Shown: positions 16,001-25,225 of the stretch, one piece after another
Position numbering within the stretch: position 1 is the stretch's first letter
Layout of the letters: every line of letters begins with the position of its first letter
Origin: an uncultured SAR86 cluster bacterium
GTDB lineage: Bacteria > Pseudomonadota > Gammaproteobacteria > Magnimaribacterales > Magnimaribacteraceae
DNA length: 64,000 nt
Reading direction: 5' to 3'
Assembly (NCBI GenBank): GCA_902542325.1
Contig: CACBUE010000003.1
Coordinates: 18,103 to 82,102, forward strand
Translations under genes and position numbers: made by a program
Notes under the pieces: model-generated
Database searches by the model: none
Told to the model about the DNA's origin: nothing
Seen by the model: the letters and a program-made list of their open reading frames with translations, nothing else

Positions 16001-17470
16001 ATGTTGCGTATCGTAAACCAAGCACTAACGTTCGATGACGTCCTCCTTGTGCCAGATCACTCAGATGTACTTCCAAAAGATGTTGATTTAAAAACACGCT
16101 TAACTCAAGAACTCAACTTAAATATACCCCTTCTTTCTGCTGCTATGGATACAGTGACTGAATCTCGTATGGGCATCGCATTAAGTGAATTGGGAGGAAT
16201 AGGTATTATCCATAAGAATCTTTCAATTGAAAACCAAGCCGCAGAGGTTAGAAAAGTCAAAAAATATGAAAGTGGAATTGTAAGAGATCCAATCACAATA
16301 AGATCTGATAATAAGGTGGGTGAATTAATCCAGCTAACCAACGAATTGAATATTTCAGGTATGCCTGTAGTAGATGACGGAAAATTAGTTGGAATCGTTA
16401 CTAGTAGAGATTTTAGATATCAAGAGCAGCATTCAGTTCAGGTATCTGAGATTATGACTCCTAAAGATAAATTAATTACAGCTAATGAAGGAGAAAGCCC
16501 TGACGTAATAAAAAGACTTTTGCAGGATAATAGGATAGAAAAAATTCTACTAGTCGATGACTCTTTTACTTTGACTGGCTTGGTTACCTTAAAAGATATC
16601 AATAAATCTCTAGATTTTCCAAATGCAACTCGTGATGAGGAAGGTAGACTCCTTGCAGGAGCTGCAATAGGAACAAAACCAGATACATTAGAAAGATGCG
16701 AAGCATTAGTTGAAGCAGGAGTAGATGTTCTAGTTTTGGATAGTGCACATGGTCATTCAGAAGGTGTTTTAAATCAAATCAAAGCAGTAAAATCTACTTT
16801 TAAGGATTTACAAATAATCGGTGGCAACATCGCCACTGGTGAAGGAGCGCTAGCATTGGTAGAAGCAGGAGCTGATGCCGTAAAAGTAGGAATTGGTCCT
16901 GGGTCAATTTGCACGACAAGAATTGTTACTGGAGTTGGAGTGCCTCAGGTATCCGCAGTTGCAGAAGTAACACAGGCACTCAAGAAAAAAGATATACCAA
17001 TCATTGCAGATGGTGGAATAAGATTTTCTGGAGATATAGCCAAAGCTATAGCTGCTGGAGGACATACAGTAATGCTGGGTAGCGTGCTTGCTGGCACTGA
17101 AGAAGCTCCAGGGGAATTAGAGTTATATCAAGGAAGAAGTTATAAATCATATAGAGGCATGGGTTCTATAGGAGCTATGTCAGGTGATCAAGGCTCCTCC
17201 GATCGTTATTTTCAAGACAGCGCCGGTGCCACTGAAAAATTAGTTCCTGAAGGAATCGAGGGGAGAGTTCCTTACAAAGGCTGGCTTGAAGCTGTAATAC
17301 ATCAAATGATTGGTGGTCTAAGGCAAAGTATGGGATATACAGGCTCGCACGATATACCATCAATGAGAACAAAAACTAAATTTGTTCAAATCACCTCTGC
17401 TGGAGTGAATGAAAGCCATGTTCATGATGTTAGTGTAACTAAAGAGGCACCTAACTATAGAATGAGCTAA
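16001..17470 (+). CDS. guaB: Inosine-5'-monophosphate dehydrogenase
   Basis: 489 residues, full length. It shows the N-terminal barrel start ([12 protein letters not shown]), two CBS domains in about 95-205, and the catalytic loop GPGSICTTR with the nucleophilic cysteine near residue 305. MGSIGAMSG carries the IMP-binding site and the flap follows. It oxidises IMP to XMP, the committed step to GMP. guaA follows after 4 nt, the standard guaBA operon. Confidence 0.98.
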   Translation: MLRIVNQALTFDDVLLVPDHSDVLPKDVDLKTRLTQELNLNIPLLSAAMDTVTESRMGIALSELGGIGIIHKNLSIENQAAEVRKVKKYESGIVRDPITIRSDNKVGELIQLTNELNISGMPVVDDGKLVGIVTSRDFRYQEQHSVQVSEIMTPKDKLITANEGESPDVIKRLLQDNRIEKILLVDDSFTLTGLVTLKDINKSLDFPNATRDEEGRLLAGAAIGTKPDTLERCEALVEAGVDVLVLDSAHGHSEGVLNQIKAVKSTFKDLQIIGGNIATGEGALALVEAGADAVKVGIGPGSICTTRIVTGVGVPQVSAVAEVTQALKKKDIPIIADGGIRFSGDIAKAIAAGGHTVMLGSVLAGTEEAPGELELYQGRSYKSYRGMGSIGAMSGDQGSSDRYFQDSAGATEKLVPEGIEGRVPYKGWLEAVIHQMIGGLRQSMGYTGSHDIPSMRTKTKFVQITSAGVNESHVHDVSVTKEAPNYRMS

Positions 17471-17474
17471 TTTT

Positions 17475-19034
17475 ATGGCACAGAATATTCTTGCCGATAA
17501 AATTTTAATAATTGACTTCGGTTCACAATACACACAGCTCATTGCCAGAAGAGTAAGAGAACTTGGAGTTTATTGTGAAATATATAACCACCGAGCCTCT
17601 CTCAAGGCTATTAAAGATTTCAATGCTAATGGCATTATTCTCTCGGGTGGACCGGAAACAGTAAAACAAAAAGGCTCCCCTAAGGTACACGATAAAGTTT
17701 TTGAGCTCGGTATTCCGCTTCTTGGGATCTGTTATGGGATGCAATCTATAGCTAAGCAACTGAAAGGAAAGGTTGAATTAGCCTATAAAAGAGAATTTGG
17801 CCATGCGGATTTATCTCTCAAGAGCCAAGGTTCAGGACTTTTTAAAGGTATCAATAAAAAGAAAATGAGTGTTTGGATGAGTCATGGAGACCATGTTTCC
17901 AAACTTCCTAAAGATTTTAAGGTTTGCGCAACAACCTACAACAGTCCTATAGCAGCCTTTCATCATCCAACAAAAAAGATATTCGGTCTTCAGTTTCATC
18001 CTGAAGTAACGCACACACCTCAAGGTAAGAAGATATTGAAAAATTTTGTTAGAGATATATCAGGATGCAAAGGTTTGTGGAATTCTAAAAATATAATTGA
18101 TCGAGCGGTAAGTGAAATAAGAGAGAAGGTAGGTGATCAAGAAGTTTTATTGGGTTTATCGGGAGGGGTGGATTCTGCTGTTGTTGCAGCATTACTCTCA
18201 AAAGCAATAGGTAATCAGTTAACCTGCATCTTTGTAGACAATGGACTCCTTCGGCTTAATGAAGGCGACCAAGTTATGGAAACTTTCAAAGGTAAATTTG
18301 GAATCAAAGTAAAAAGAGCTAATGCTGGTAATCAATTCCTTAGAGATTTGAAAGGAAAAAAAGATCCGGAGCTGAAACGTAAAGCTATTGGAAAAACTTT
18401 TATAGATGTCTTTCTTAAAGAGGCTAAAAGAAATACAAAAATTCAATGGTTAGCACAGGGGACAATTTATCCTGATGTTATCGAATCTGCTGGAACGAAG
18501 AATGGATCGGCGCATGTAATAAAATCTCATCACAATGTAGGAGGGCTGCCGAGCTATCTTAATCTCCCTGTGATAGAGCCCTTAAAGGACCTATTTAAAG
18601 ATGAAGTCAGAAAGATGGGTTTAGAGCTTGGTTTACCAAAAGAGATATTATTTAGACACCCTTTTCCAGGTCCAGGTTTAGGTGTTCGAATTCTTGGTGA
18701 AATTAAAAGACCTTATATTAAAACCCTTCAATTAGCTGATGATATTTTTATAAGTGAGTTGGTTAAAGGTGGTTACTACGAGAAAGTTAGTCAAGCTTTT
18801 GCAGTATTTTTGCCGGTTAAATCTGTTGGAGTAGTAGGGGATGCAAGACGTTACGAATATGTCATTGCCCTAAGAGCAGTTGAAACTATAGATTTTATGA
18901 CTGCAAAGTCAGCCAAACTTCCCCATACTTTCTTAGAAAAGGTTTCTAATAGAATTATTAATGAAATTCCAGAAGTGTCTAGGGTAACCTATGATATTTC
19001 CAGCAAACCCCCAGCTACAATTGAGTGGGAGTAG
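17475..19034 (+). CDS. guaA: GMP synthase (glutamine-hydrolysing)
   Basis: 519 residues. The class I amidotransferase domain has Cys86 in GICYGMQ and the His-Glu pair in QFHPEVTH. The ATP-pyrophosphatase domain has the P-loop LSGGVDSAV, and the C-terminal dimerisation domain ends in [10 protein letters not shown]. It converts XMP to GMP. Its last 15 bp (19020-19034) are partly repeated at 20212-20226, which suggests that the 3' end has served as an integration site. Confidence 0.98.
   Translation: MAQNILADKILIIDFGSQYTQLIARRVRELGVYCEIYNHRASLKAIKDFNANGIILSGGPETVKQKGSPKVHDKVFELGIPLLGICYGMQSIAKQLKGKVELAYKREFGHADLSLKSQGSGLFKGINKKKMSVWMSHGDHVSKLPKDFKVCATTYNSPIAAFHHPTKKIFGLQFHPEVTHTPQGKKILKNFVRDISGCKGLWNSKNIIDRAVSEIREKVGDQEVLLGLSGGVDSAVVAALLSKAIGNQLTCIFVDNGLLRLNEGDQVMETFKGKFGIKVKRANAGNQFLRDLKGKKDPELKRKAIGKTFIDVFLKEAKRNTKIQWLAQGTIYPDVIESAGTKNGSAHVIKSHHNVGGLPSYLNLPVIEPLKDLFKDEVRKMGLELGLPKEILFRHPFPGPGLGVRILGEIKRPYIKTLQLADDIFISELVKGGYYEKVSQAFAVFLPVKSVGVVGDARRYEYVIALRAVETIDFMTAKSAKLPHTFLEKVSNRIINEIPEVSRVTYDISSKPPATIEWE
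19020..19034 (+). repeat. guaA 3' end, candidate attachment site (left copy)
   Basis: ATTGAGTGGGA (19020-19030) is exactly repeated at 20212-20222, in the same codon phase (Ile-Glu-Trp-Glu-stop). guaA 3' ends are known integration targets of genomic islands. The segment between the copies is 1.2 kb. It holds one gene and three TAGACA copies (19137, 19149, 19170). Confidence 0.4.
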
Positions 19035-19216
19035 GAACATAGCTGTAAAGTGTTGATATTAGTGGGAAAAACGAGTTACACAACTGCTACACAAAATTAT
19101 TTAAACGTTGTAATCATAACGTTTCCAGTTAACTGTTAGACAAAAACTTAGACAAATAGGTAACTATTGTAGACAGTAATTATGACAGGAAGATTTAAAT
19201 TAGATTATATTTAAAA

Positions 19217-19972
19217 TTAAAACAAATCCTCTTCAGTTTGAGATCTTAACATTTGAGCTGTCACTTTAAACAACTCACACATTTCCATTTGCTCATATCC
19301 AAAATTTGCCAACATCACTCTATAGTTTTTAATTTGTTTATTAGCATATTCCTTAGGAACCAGCCCTTTAGCGATGTAGTCTTTAATTTCTTTCTGAGCG
19401 TGGTCTTTTAAAAGTTTCTCATCTTGTGCGGAAAGCCAATAATTTTCCATACATTTTGCTGCTGCTACAATTGTAGCTGCATTATTTTCTACCGCAGTAT
19501 AATTCTTTTTCTTTTTATTCTCCTCTGCTTGAGCTGCTCTTCTTTTCGCTGCTGCTTCTTCTTCTCTCGCTTTCTTTTCTGCCGCAATTCTTTCTCTCTC
19601 TTCTTCTTGTGCTTTTCTTTCTTCAGGAGAAATAGATGCGTCTGCTAGTTCTTTTTCAGCTTCATTTCTATCTAAGTAAACCAAATGCCTTCTTGGCTTA
19701 GGAACTCTACTCCAACCTCTATTGGTTGATGCAATTGTTCCATCTGCATTGATCCAGTAAAAAGTATCTGAATAAACCGCCTCTCCATTTGCAATCCTTT
19801 TTCCTAAAGGAGAATATTCAGGCAAAGTGAGTTCTATCTCTGACACTACACTTTCTTGCACAGTATTTAAATCTTCTAAACCTTTCTTTAACTCATCAAA
19901 AGGACCACTTTGGGCATTAAAAGATAAGGTTAATAAAAATAACCCAATAAAAAAACAACTGAATTTACGCAT
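19217..19972 (-). CDS. Exported protein with charged coiled-coil, unknown function
   Basis: 251 residues from ATG 19972; GGAGGAA 3-4 nt upstream fixes this start, and a GTG at 19984 lies inside that ribosome-binding site. A signal peptide (MRKFSCFF...) ends near SFNAQSG. Residues ~20-105 hold a small globular region with WINADGTIAST. About 105-160 is an uninterrupted Glu/Lys/Ala-rich stretch, a probable coiled coil, followed by a helical C-terminus with two cysteines. I recognise no family. It is the only gene between the two guaA-end copies. Confidence 0.75.
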   Translation of the reverse strand: MRKFSCFFIGLFLLTLSFNAQSGPFDELKKGLEDLNTVQESVVSEIELTLPEYSPLGKRIANGEAVYSDTFYWINADGTIASTNRGWSRVPKPRRHLVYLDRNEAEKELADASISPEERKAQEEERERIAAEKKAREEEAAAKRRAAQAEENKKKKNYTAVENNAATIVAAAKCMENYWLSAQDEKLLKDHAQKEIKDYIAKGLVPKEYANKQIKNYRVMLANFGYEQMEMCELFKVTAQMLRSQTEEDLF

Positions 19973-20211
19973 AGATTCCTCCACTATAAATTATCTCTAA
20001 TTTACTTAAATTATAGATTTATAGCAAATTAAATGGGAACAAAACAAAACATATATCGGTAAGAATTACAGAAGAAGTTAAGCAACAATTAGTAAATGAA
20101 CAAAAAAGCAAAATGTGACTATAAGTAACTGATAAAGTGGAGTAGGGGTTAGATGTAATAGAGTGTGATAAAGGAGTTTATGTTTTTAAAGGACTTTTTA
20201 GTAAGGTTATT

Positions 20212-20226
20212 ATTGAGTGGGAATAA
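20212..20226 (+). repeat. Displaced guaA-like 3' end, candidate attachment site (right copy)
   Basis: The codons read Ile-Glu-Trp-Glu-stop, as at the end of guaA, and a few codons upstream there is Ser-Lys as in guaA ([10 protein letters not shown] against SKVIIEWE, two prolines absent). Upstream of that the frame has no guaA similarity and is broken by stops. This fits an old displaced guaA end; chance cannot be excluded for an 11-bp perfect match. Confidence 0.4.
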
Positions 20227-20243
20227 AGCATAAAAAGTGAATT

Positions 20244-20891
20244 ATGAATAAAGAGAATATTGATATCATCAAAGCAGAGGGTGAACTCGTAGAATTATAT
20301 GCCGATGAAATACCTGAATTAGCATGGTCAACTGGACCAGCATCTTACGAATACTATATGAAACGTCGATCTCTGTTTGATGCCTGGGTACAACGCTTAT
20401 GGCGAGCCCCAGGTACAATTTTTAGTTCAGACTCGGCAACATTGAGCATTGAAGAAGGTAAATTACTTGGAGTTGCAATTGCTTTTAATGGAGGTAAATA
20501 CAGAGAACGCATCAGGGCAGGAGGACCTTTATGGGAAGAAATGTTAAAAGCTGATGAAGTTACTACTGAAGAGATAGCCGGTGTTACCGAAAGGGCAAAA
20601 TTAGCCAGTTGGTTAAATCCTGTAATCTATTCTAATACCTTTTATGTTCATGCCTTAGCAGTAAAACCAGAAGCGAGAGGTAAAGGAGTAGGTTACTCAA
20701 TGATGGAGTACTTATTTGAGGAAGCTAAAGAGCTTGGCTATCAAGAATTTCAACTTGATGTTCTATCCGATAACCCCGCCGTGGGATTCTATCGTTCCCT
20801 TGGTTTAGAAGTACTTGCTGAAACGAAGGCTCCAAAACCAGCTGAATTTGGAGTGCCAATAGAATTTAGGATGGGTAAACTTCTTAACTAA
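20244..20891 (+). CDS. GNAT-family N-acetyltransferase
   Basis: 215 residues. The C-terminal half holds the acetyl-CoA site: VHALAVKPEARGKGVGYSMM (about 132-151) contains the R/Q-x-x-G-x-G/A motif, and NPAVGFYRSLG is the final motif. The N-terminal 100 residues (ELAWSTGPASYEYY) are less conserved. Acceptor unknown. It begins 17 bp after the displaced guaA end. Confidence 0.87.
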   Translation: MNKENIDIIKAEGELVELYADEIPELAWSTGPASYEYYMKRRSLFDAWVQRLWRAPGTIFSSDSATLSIEEGKLLGVAIAFNGGKYRERIRAGGPLWEEMLKADEVTTEEIAGVTERAKLASWLNPVIYSNTFYVHALAVKPEARGKGVGYSMMEYLFEEAKELGYQEFQLDVLSDNPAVGFYRSLGLEVLAETKAPKPAEFGVPIEFRMGKLLN

Positions 20892-20961
20892 AAAAACGAG
20901 ATCCAGAGTTTAAAGGCTCGTGAAGTGTATATTTTAAATAAGAGTAACTAGGAATCTTAAA

Positions 20962-21864
20962 TTACTTACTTTTCTTACGCGACCATCTGAGAACCAATAA
21001 AAATAATACGATGAATATAGGAAAATCTAGAAAGGTGGTATAAGTCAGCCAAAAGTCCTCCGAGAAATTTTCTGCTACGAAATAGTTACTCAAAGCACCA
21101 AAAACACCTGTGAAACTCATCCCTATGGCAAGCCTATTTTGATGGAGCGCTCCTCCTGGTATATAACGCTCGAACCTAGCACCGAAGTAAGTTCCTTGCC
21201 TGAACACCCCATCAAGAAAAAATACCAATGCTATCATTAGTCCAAGCAAGGTTCCTTTCATTTGTACCCAGTATTCGTCTTGTAAAATCAGAGAGAAAAT
21301 ACCTGATATGAGTAACATGATTGTGCCAAAAACTGCGAAGCCGCCCAAAAGGTCAACCTTAACAAACCGTTGCAATAGAATAAGGCTTAAACCTGCAACT
21401 ACACCCACCATTGTTGCAAAAACTAAATCCCCTGTGATTTTCCCAACTACAAAAAATAAAGCTCCTAATCCTAGATCTGCATAAACAGAATACTTATTTT
21501 CTCTCCATTTATTCTTTTGGTTTATATCTGAATTTTCCCCTAAAATTTTCTTAACTAATTTTTCGCCATAGCGAACATCCTTACCAGGGTGACTTTCATA
21601 TACCATCTGCCCATCTTCAATTACAGCGATACCAGTATTCCACGAATTAAAATAGCCAGACTCAACATGAGCTTCTGATTTATCCAATGCATCTAGAGAA
21701 TGAATGAAAGTAGTAGTTCCTTCCATATAACTCATTGACTGCTCATCCATGAGTCTTTCATTTACATATAAGCTTGAAGTGACTTTGCTGAATGTTAAAG
21801 TCACCTTGACTAGACATTCATATCCACGAAAGTTAAAAGGTCTAAAATAACTCCAAATTTTCAT
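20962..21864 (-). CDS. YciB/intracellular septation A-like membrane protein with N-terminal extension
   Basis: 300 residues. Residues ~125-298 match the YciB/IspA family: about six hydrophobic segments, LLQRFVKVDLLGG, and LDGVFRQGTYFGAR. YciB is an inner-membrane protein linked to envelope and septation. The first ~120 residues are an added soluble part (SYMEGTTTFIHSLDAL, then IEDGQMVYES) that normal YciB of about 180 residues lacks; it may form a beta-rich domain. It lies 15 nt downstream of the MAPEG gene on the same strand. Confidence 0.78.
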   Translation of the reverse strand: MKIWSYFRPFNFRGYECLVKVTLTFSKVTSSLYVNERLMDEQSMSYMEGTTTFIHSLDALDKSEAHVESGYFNSWNTGIAVIEDGQMVYESHPGKDVRYGEKLVKKILGENSDINQKNKWRENKYSVYADLGLGALFFVVGKITGDLVFATMVGVVAGLSLILLQRFVKVDLLGGFAVFGTIMLLISGIFSLILQDEYWVQMKGTLLGLMIALVFFLDGVFRQGTYFGARFERYIPGGALHQNRLAIGMSFTGVFGALSNYFVAENFSEDFWLTYTTFLDFPIFIVLFLLVLRWSRKKSK

Positions 21865-21879
21865 CTAGAGTAGAACAAA

Positions 21880-22281
21880 TTATAGGAGTTGAGAAAATGT
21901 CATATAGGCAATAATTAACCAACCAATTGCAAAAATAGCAAATCTTAGTAAGACAATATTTATAGTAAGCTGAACAAGTGAATGTAATATTCTTATTATG
22001 ACGAATGCCCATGCTAATTGAACCATCAAAGGTTCAATGTTATTGATTAGTGCAATCGATAAAGTAACAACATAAAAAGCTACGGGTTGTTCAAAAAGAT
22101 GATTATAGTTATCTGAAGTTCTCTCAACCCAAGCAGGCATCAATCCTTTTAAATCTTTTGTGTGAGCTGCATCTTGCGGATCTTTAGTAAATTTTACCCT
22201 GCCATAGGCCATGATTGCGGTAATAGCAAAGGTCCATAATACTAATATAAATACTGGTGTTAAAAGTGCCGTTTGATTCAT
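21880..22281 (-). CDS. MAPEG-family membrane protein
   Basis: 133 residues, four hydrophobic helices, the size of bacterial MAPEG proteins. The motif around RTSDNYNHLFEQPVAFYV (about 54-71) is the conserved cytosolic loop and glutathione-binding start of helix 2 in this membrane-associated eicosanoid/glutathione family. It may act as a membrane glutathione transferase or peroxidase; bacterial substrates are mostly unknown. It is the first gene of a two-gene unit with the YciB-like gene. Confidence 0.88.
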   Translation of the reverse strand: MNQTALLTPVFILVLWTFAITAIMAYGRVKFTKDPQDAAHTKDLKGLMPAWVERTSDNYNHLFEQPVAFYVVTLSIALINNIEPLMVQLAWAFVIIRILHSLVQLTINIVLLRFAIFAIGWLIIAYMTFSQLL

Positions 22282-22406
22282 AACCTCTCCATTTACTCAA
22301 TCATTGTATGTTAATTTTAAATTCAAGTTTATTTATTAAGCCACATTTAGTGAGTGATAATAAAAAAAGTTACAATAAATTTTATTCATAATATAAGGAG
22401 AAAAAA

Positions 22407-22829
22407 ATGAAGAAATATATTTTTGCTTTAACTCTAATGTTTGCAGTTTCTGCACATTCATTTGAAGTTACTGGTGATAGTTTCACTGGAAAATGGAACA
22501 TTGATTCAATTACTGTTGGTAAACTAGAAAGTACCATAAATTTATCCAGTCCAGATACAGATATTGGTCAATACGGAAAAGTCTATCTTTCATATACTTT
22601 GACATCTAATCCGAATATTCCAAATTCGGGAACATGGATCGGTTATGGGAGAGGAATTAGCCCAGATGGTGTTCTATCGAGAGGTGATTTAATGGGTGTT
22701 TGGACTATGGATGGCACGAAAATAAACATTAAGTCAGTCGATAGTGTAACTGATGGTATAAATTTTCTAAGTGGAACTATTGATTTAATTGCAGGTGAAG
22801 CAGTAGCAGAAGTATTTAAAGTAGAGTAA
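22407..22829 (+). CDS. Small periplasmic beta-rich protein, unknown function
   Basis: 140 residues with a clear signal peptide (MKKYIFALTLMFAVSAHS) and AAGGAG before the ATG. The mature part is rich in beta-forming residues with GKWNIDS at its start and many Gly/Asp turns, like a small calycin-type barrel, but I recognise no family. It is monocistronic and ends before a strong terminator stem. Confidence 0.75.
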   Translation: MKKYIFALTLMFAVSAHSFEVTGDSFTGKWNIDSITVGKLESTINLSSPDTDIGQYGKVYLSYTLTSNPNIPNSGTWIGYGRGISPDGVLSRGDLMGVWTMDGTKINIKSVDSVTDGINFLSGTIDLIAGEAVAEVFKVE

Positions 22830-22838
22830 ATGCTTCGT

Positions 22839-22871
22839 AAGCATAAAAGCGGCAAGGCCGCTTTTATGCTT
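22839..22871. terminator. Bidirectional intrinsic terminator
   Basis: AAGCATAAAAGCGGC (22839-22853) pairs perfectly with GCCGCTTTTATGCTT (22857-22871) around a 3-nt loop, a 15-bp stem whose outer parts are A- and T-rich on each strand. It lies between convergent genes (stop 22829 on plus, stop 22870-22872 on minus) and can serve both. Confidence 0.88.
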
Positions 22872-23592
22872 ATACTTCAAAATCTTTTGAATTTTTTAGC
22901 ATATAAGCAGGACCATGGGCTAAATTAATGGCTGCATTTTCACCATATAACATTTCCTTTTGATGGCCAAAGTTTTTTCTATTATTCGCAAGGGGAGATA
23001 ATTCTTTAGCTTTTATCAAGGCTACATTAGAAAGCTCTTCAAATGAGCTCACCCCTTGAATAATTCCAGCTTTAAGAGCATCAGTACCAGTCCATCGTTT
23101 AGATAATTGAACAGTTTCAAAGAAAGCATTTGCAGGAATTTTATGCTTAAACAACGCTAGCTCCGGCCTTGGAATTGGTAGACCTAGTTGCATTTCATTG
23201 GCACATAAAAATCCTCTATCCTCTCTCATAATCCTGAAGTCATGAGAAAGGGCAAACATAAAACCAGCACCGAAAGTATGTCCATTGAGAGCACATACGG
23301 TTGGAATTGGTAATGTAATAAACCTTCCCATTAAATACATGAATTCTTTGCCGAAAACTTCTCTATCACCTCCACCTGGATGATCTTCGGGAGCTTGCAT
23401 CCACTCTAGATCTAGTCCATTTGAAAAAAACTTTGAATCAGTAGAAGATGTAATTAATGCTCCTTGACCTTCATCATCTTCAATTGTGTCTAAAGCTTTA
23501 GCAATTTCTCTTACGAATGTCGTATTCCAACGATTCTCCCCAGCATCCAATGTTAAAAAATAAATAGACTCTTTTTTTTCTAGTTTTATCAC
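22870..23592 (-). CDS. Enoyl-CoA hydratase/isomerase (crotonase) family protein
   Basis: 240 residues from GTG 23592, chosen for AGGGAA 5 nt upstream; a TTG at 23607 is possible. Crotonase fold: SNGLDLEWM covers the first oxyanion-hole strand and NGHTFGAGFMFAL the second. The usual catalytic glutamates of hydratases are not clear; LGLPIPRPEL resembles the enoyl-CoA isomerase (ECI2-like) pattern. It probably acts in fatty-acid or related CoA-ester breakdown. Divergent from the next gene. Confidence 0.88.
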   Translation of the reverse strand: MIKLEKKESIYFLTLDAGENRWNTTFVREIAKALDTIEDDEGQGALITSSTDSKFFSNGLDLEWMQAPEDHPGGGDREVFGKEFMYLMGRFITLPIPTVCALNGHTFGAGFMFALSHDFRIMREDRGFLCANEMQLGLPIPRPELALFKHKIPANAFFETVQLSKRWTGTDALKAGIIQGVSSFEELSNVALIKAKELSPLANNRKNFGHQKEMLYGENAAINLAHGPAYMLKNSKDFEV

Positions 23593-23692
23593 AATATTTC
23601 CCTGCAAAGTTTAAAGATCAAAACACTATACATAAAAAAATGATTGAAACTACAGACAAACTTTTGCTAGATACTTTAATATCTATAACTTC

Positions 23693-24076
23693 ATGACTAT
23701 AAAAAAATTTAAGACAATTTATTTTATCTACAATGCTGATGGCGGATTGTTGAACGAAATCAAATATTGGATCAATAAGAATCTTTTAAAAAAAAAGACT
23801 TCGTGTGAATTATGCGATATTTCTCATAGCAAGATCTTCGTGAGATCTGAATGGTTACAATTTATAAAAGAACTAAAAAAAGAATACAAAGTAGAGGTCT
23901 TACATCGAAATGAAATTCCAGGAAGAATTTTAAAAAAAAATTATGCATTTCCTTGTGTCATTGGAGAGACAGAACATGATCTTATAGAAATCATCGATAG
24001 TATTTCTTTTAGTGGTTTTAGAAAAACCGAAGGTGTGAAAGAATTACATGAAAAGCTTTCTGAGAAAGTTACATAA
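23693..24076 (+). CDS. Uncharacterised protein with CxxC motif
   Basis: 127 residues, no signal peptide or membrane segment. Conserved-looking pieces are IYNADGGLLNE (about 12-22), CELCDISH (40-47) and VEVLHRNE (72-79). I recall a family of small uncharacterised bacterial proteins with the same YNADG, CxLC and LHRDE order, but it has no known function. The thiol pair could bind metal or be redox-active. Transcribed alone or with the YdjM-like gene 65 nt on. Confidence 0.7.
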   Translation: MTIKKFKTIYFIYNADGGLLNEIKYWINKNLLKKKTSCELCDISHSKIFVRSEWLQFIKELKKEYKVEVLHRNEIPGRILKKNYAFPCVIGETEHDLIEIIDSISFSGFRKTEGVKELHEKLSEKVT

Positions 24077-24141
24077 CTCTAAGAGGCTTTACAACTTCAC
24101 ATAAATATAATTTTAAACACAATCTATCTCTATCTAAAAAA

Positions 24142-25152
24142 ATGGATCCACTAACTCAAGGAACAGTAGGTGCAGCTTTCTCACAGTCGTCTGCGGATAA
24201 AAAAAATATATTTAAGATTAGTATTATTGGTTTTCTTGCAGGATTGGCCCCTGATTTAGATGTCTTGATTCAATCATCAACTGACCCAATTCTGTTTCTT
24301 GAATACCATAGGCAGTTCTCTCACTCACTTTTTTTTATCCCATTTGGATCTTTAATTGTTGCAGCACTTATTTTTCCTTTATTCAAAAAATCCATGAGCT
24401 TTAAGACTATCTATATAGCAAGTTTCTTAGGTTATGCGACCCACGGATTACTTGATGCATGCACTTCCTATGGAACTTTACTTTTTTGGCCTTTCACAGA
24501 TGAGAGAGTGACTTGGAATAATATATCTATAGTTGACCCTATCTTTACGATTCCTGTTTTAATTCTTATTGGGATTGCAATAAAAACCAAAAGAAAAATA
24601 TTTAGCTTTTTTTCAATTGGGTGGATTATTTTTTATCTTTCCTTAGGCTTTATTCAATATGAAAGAGCATTGTCGACGGCGAATGATCTTGCCGAGTCAA
24701 GAGGGCATAATCCTCAGCGCCTTACACTTAAACCCTCTTTTGGAAATTTAATTTTGTGGAAATCTATTTATGAATACGAACAGACTTTTTATGTTGATGC
24801 AATTAGGACAGTTCAATCGTCTACTGTGTGTTTAGGAGAGAGTATCAAGATTTTTGACTATCAGGAACATCTACCTGATCTTGATAAGGAGAGTCAGCAG
24901 GCTTTAGACATTGAAAGGTTTAGATGGTTCTCTCAGGACTATTTAGGCTTTGATGAAGAAAAAAGTCTTGTAACAGATGTTCGCTACTCAATGCTACCAA
25001 ATCAAATCGAGCCAATGTGGGGGCTAGTAATTGATGACCTGCGAGATACAAATGAACACGCAATTTGGTGGACGGGTCGAGACGTAGATGAAAGTCAGTG
25101 GAATTTATTCGTTAAGATGCTTGGCGGTAAAGAGTGCAAAGTTCGATCTTGA
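24142..25152 (+). CDS. YdjM-family membrane-bound metal-dependent hydrolase-like protein
   Basis: 336 residues. The opening MDPLTQGTVGAAFSQ and the conserved histidine/aspartate pattern (GLAPDLDVL, EYHRQFSHS, GYATHGLLDACTSYG) are those of the YdjM/DUF457 family. Hydrophobic helices occur around these motifs, then a soluble C-terminal region of about 150 residues. E. coli YdjM is SOS-regulated, but the reaction is not established. No LexA box was seen upstream. Confidence 0.88.
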   Translation: MDPLTQGTVGAAFSQSSADKKNIFKISIIGFLAGLAPDLDVLIQSSTDPILFLEYHRQFSHSLFFIPFGSLIVAALIFPLFKKSMSFKTIYIASFLGYATHGLLDACTSYGTLLFWPFTDERVTWNNISIVDPIFTIPVLILIGIAIKTKRKIFSFFSIGWIIFYLSLGFIQYERALSTANDLAESRGHNPQRLTLKPSFGNLILWKSIYEYEQTFYVDAIRTVQSSTVCLGESIKIFDYQEHLPDLDKESQQALDIERFRWFSQDYLGFDEEKSLVTDVRYSMLPNQIEPMWGLVIDDLRDTNEHAIWWTGRDVDESQWNLFVKMLGGKECKVRS

Positions 25153-25192
25153 CAATAGAGATGAAGACGAGGTTCAAGGAGGATATACTTCA

Positions 25193-25225
25193 ATGACAAA
25201 GAAGGGCGTTTATGGAAACCATTAA
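25193..25225 (+). CDS. Possible 10-codon leader overlapping the FAD oxidoreductase start
   Basis: ATG 25193 follows the strongest Shine-Dalgarno sequence in the neighbourhood, AAGGAGG at 25176-25182, at 10 nt spacing, and reads MTKKGVYGNH then TAA. It overlaps the ATG at 25212 in another frame. It may couple translation of the downstream enzyme, or the ribosome-binding site may simply be inherited from a rearrangement. No homology can be tested at this length. Confidence 0.3.
   Translation: MTKKGVYGNH

Noticed and set aside
20040..20211. Broken gene upstream of the guaA-end copy
   Set aside because: The frame reads TEEVKQQLVNEQKSKM and VIECDKGVYVFKGL between stops, which looks protein-like, but stretches of this length occur by chance in AT-rich DNA and I recognise no family.
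20180..20233. 17-codon frame with AAGGAG upstream (MFLKDFLVRLLLSGNKA)
   Set aside because: Spacing to the ATG is only 3 nt, it is very short, and it sits in the probable guaA remnant; no independent support.
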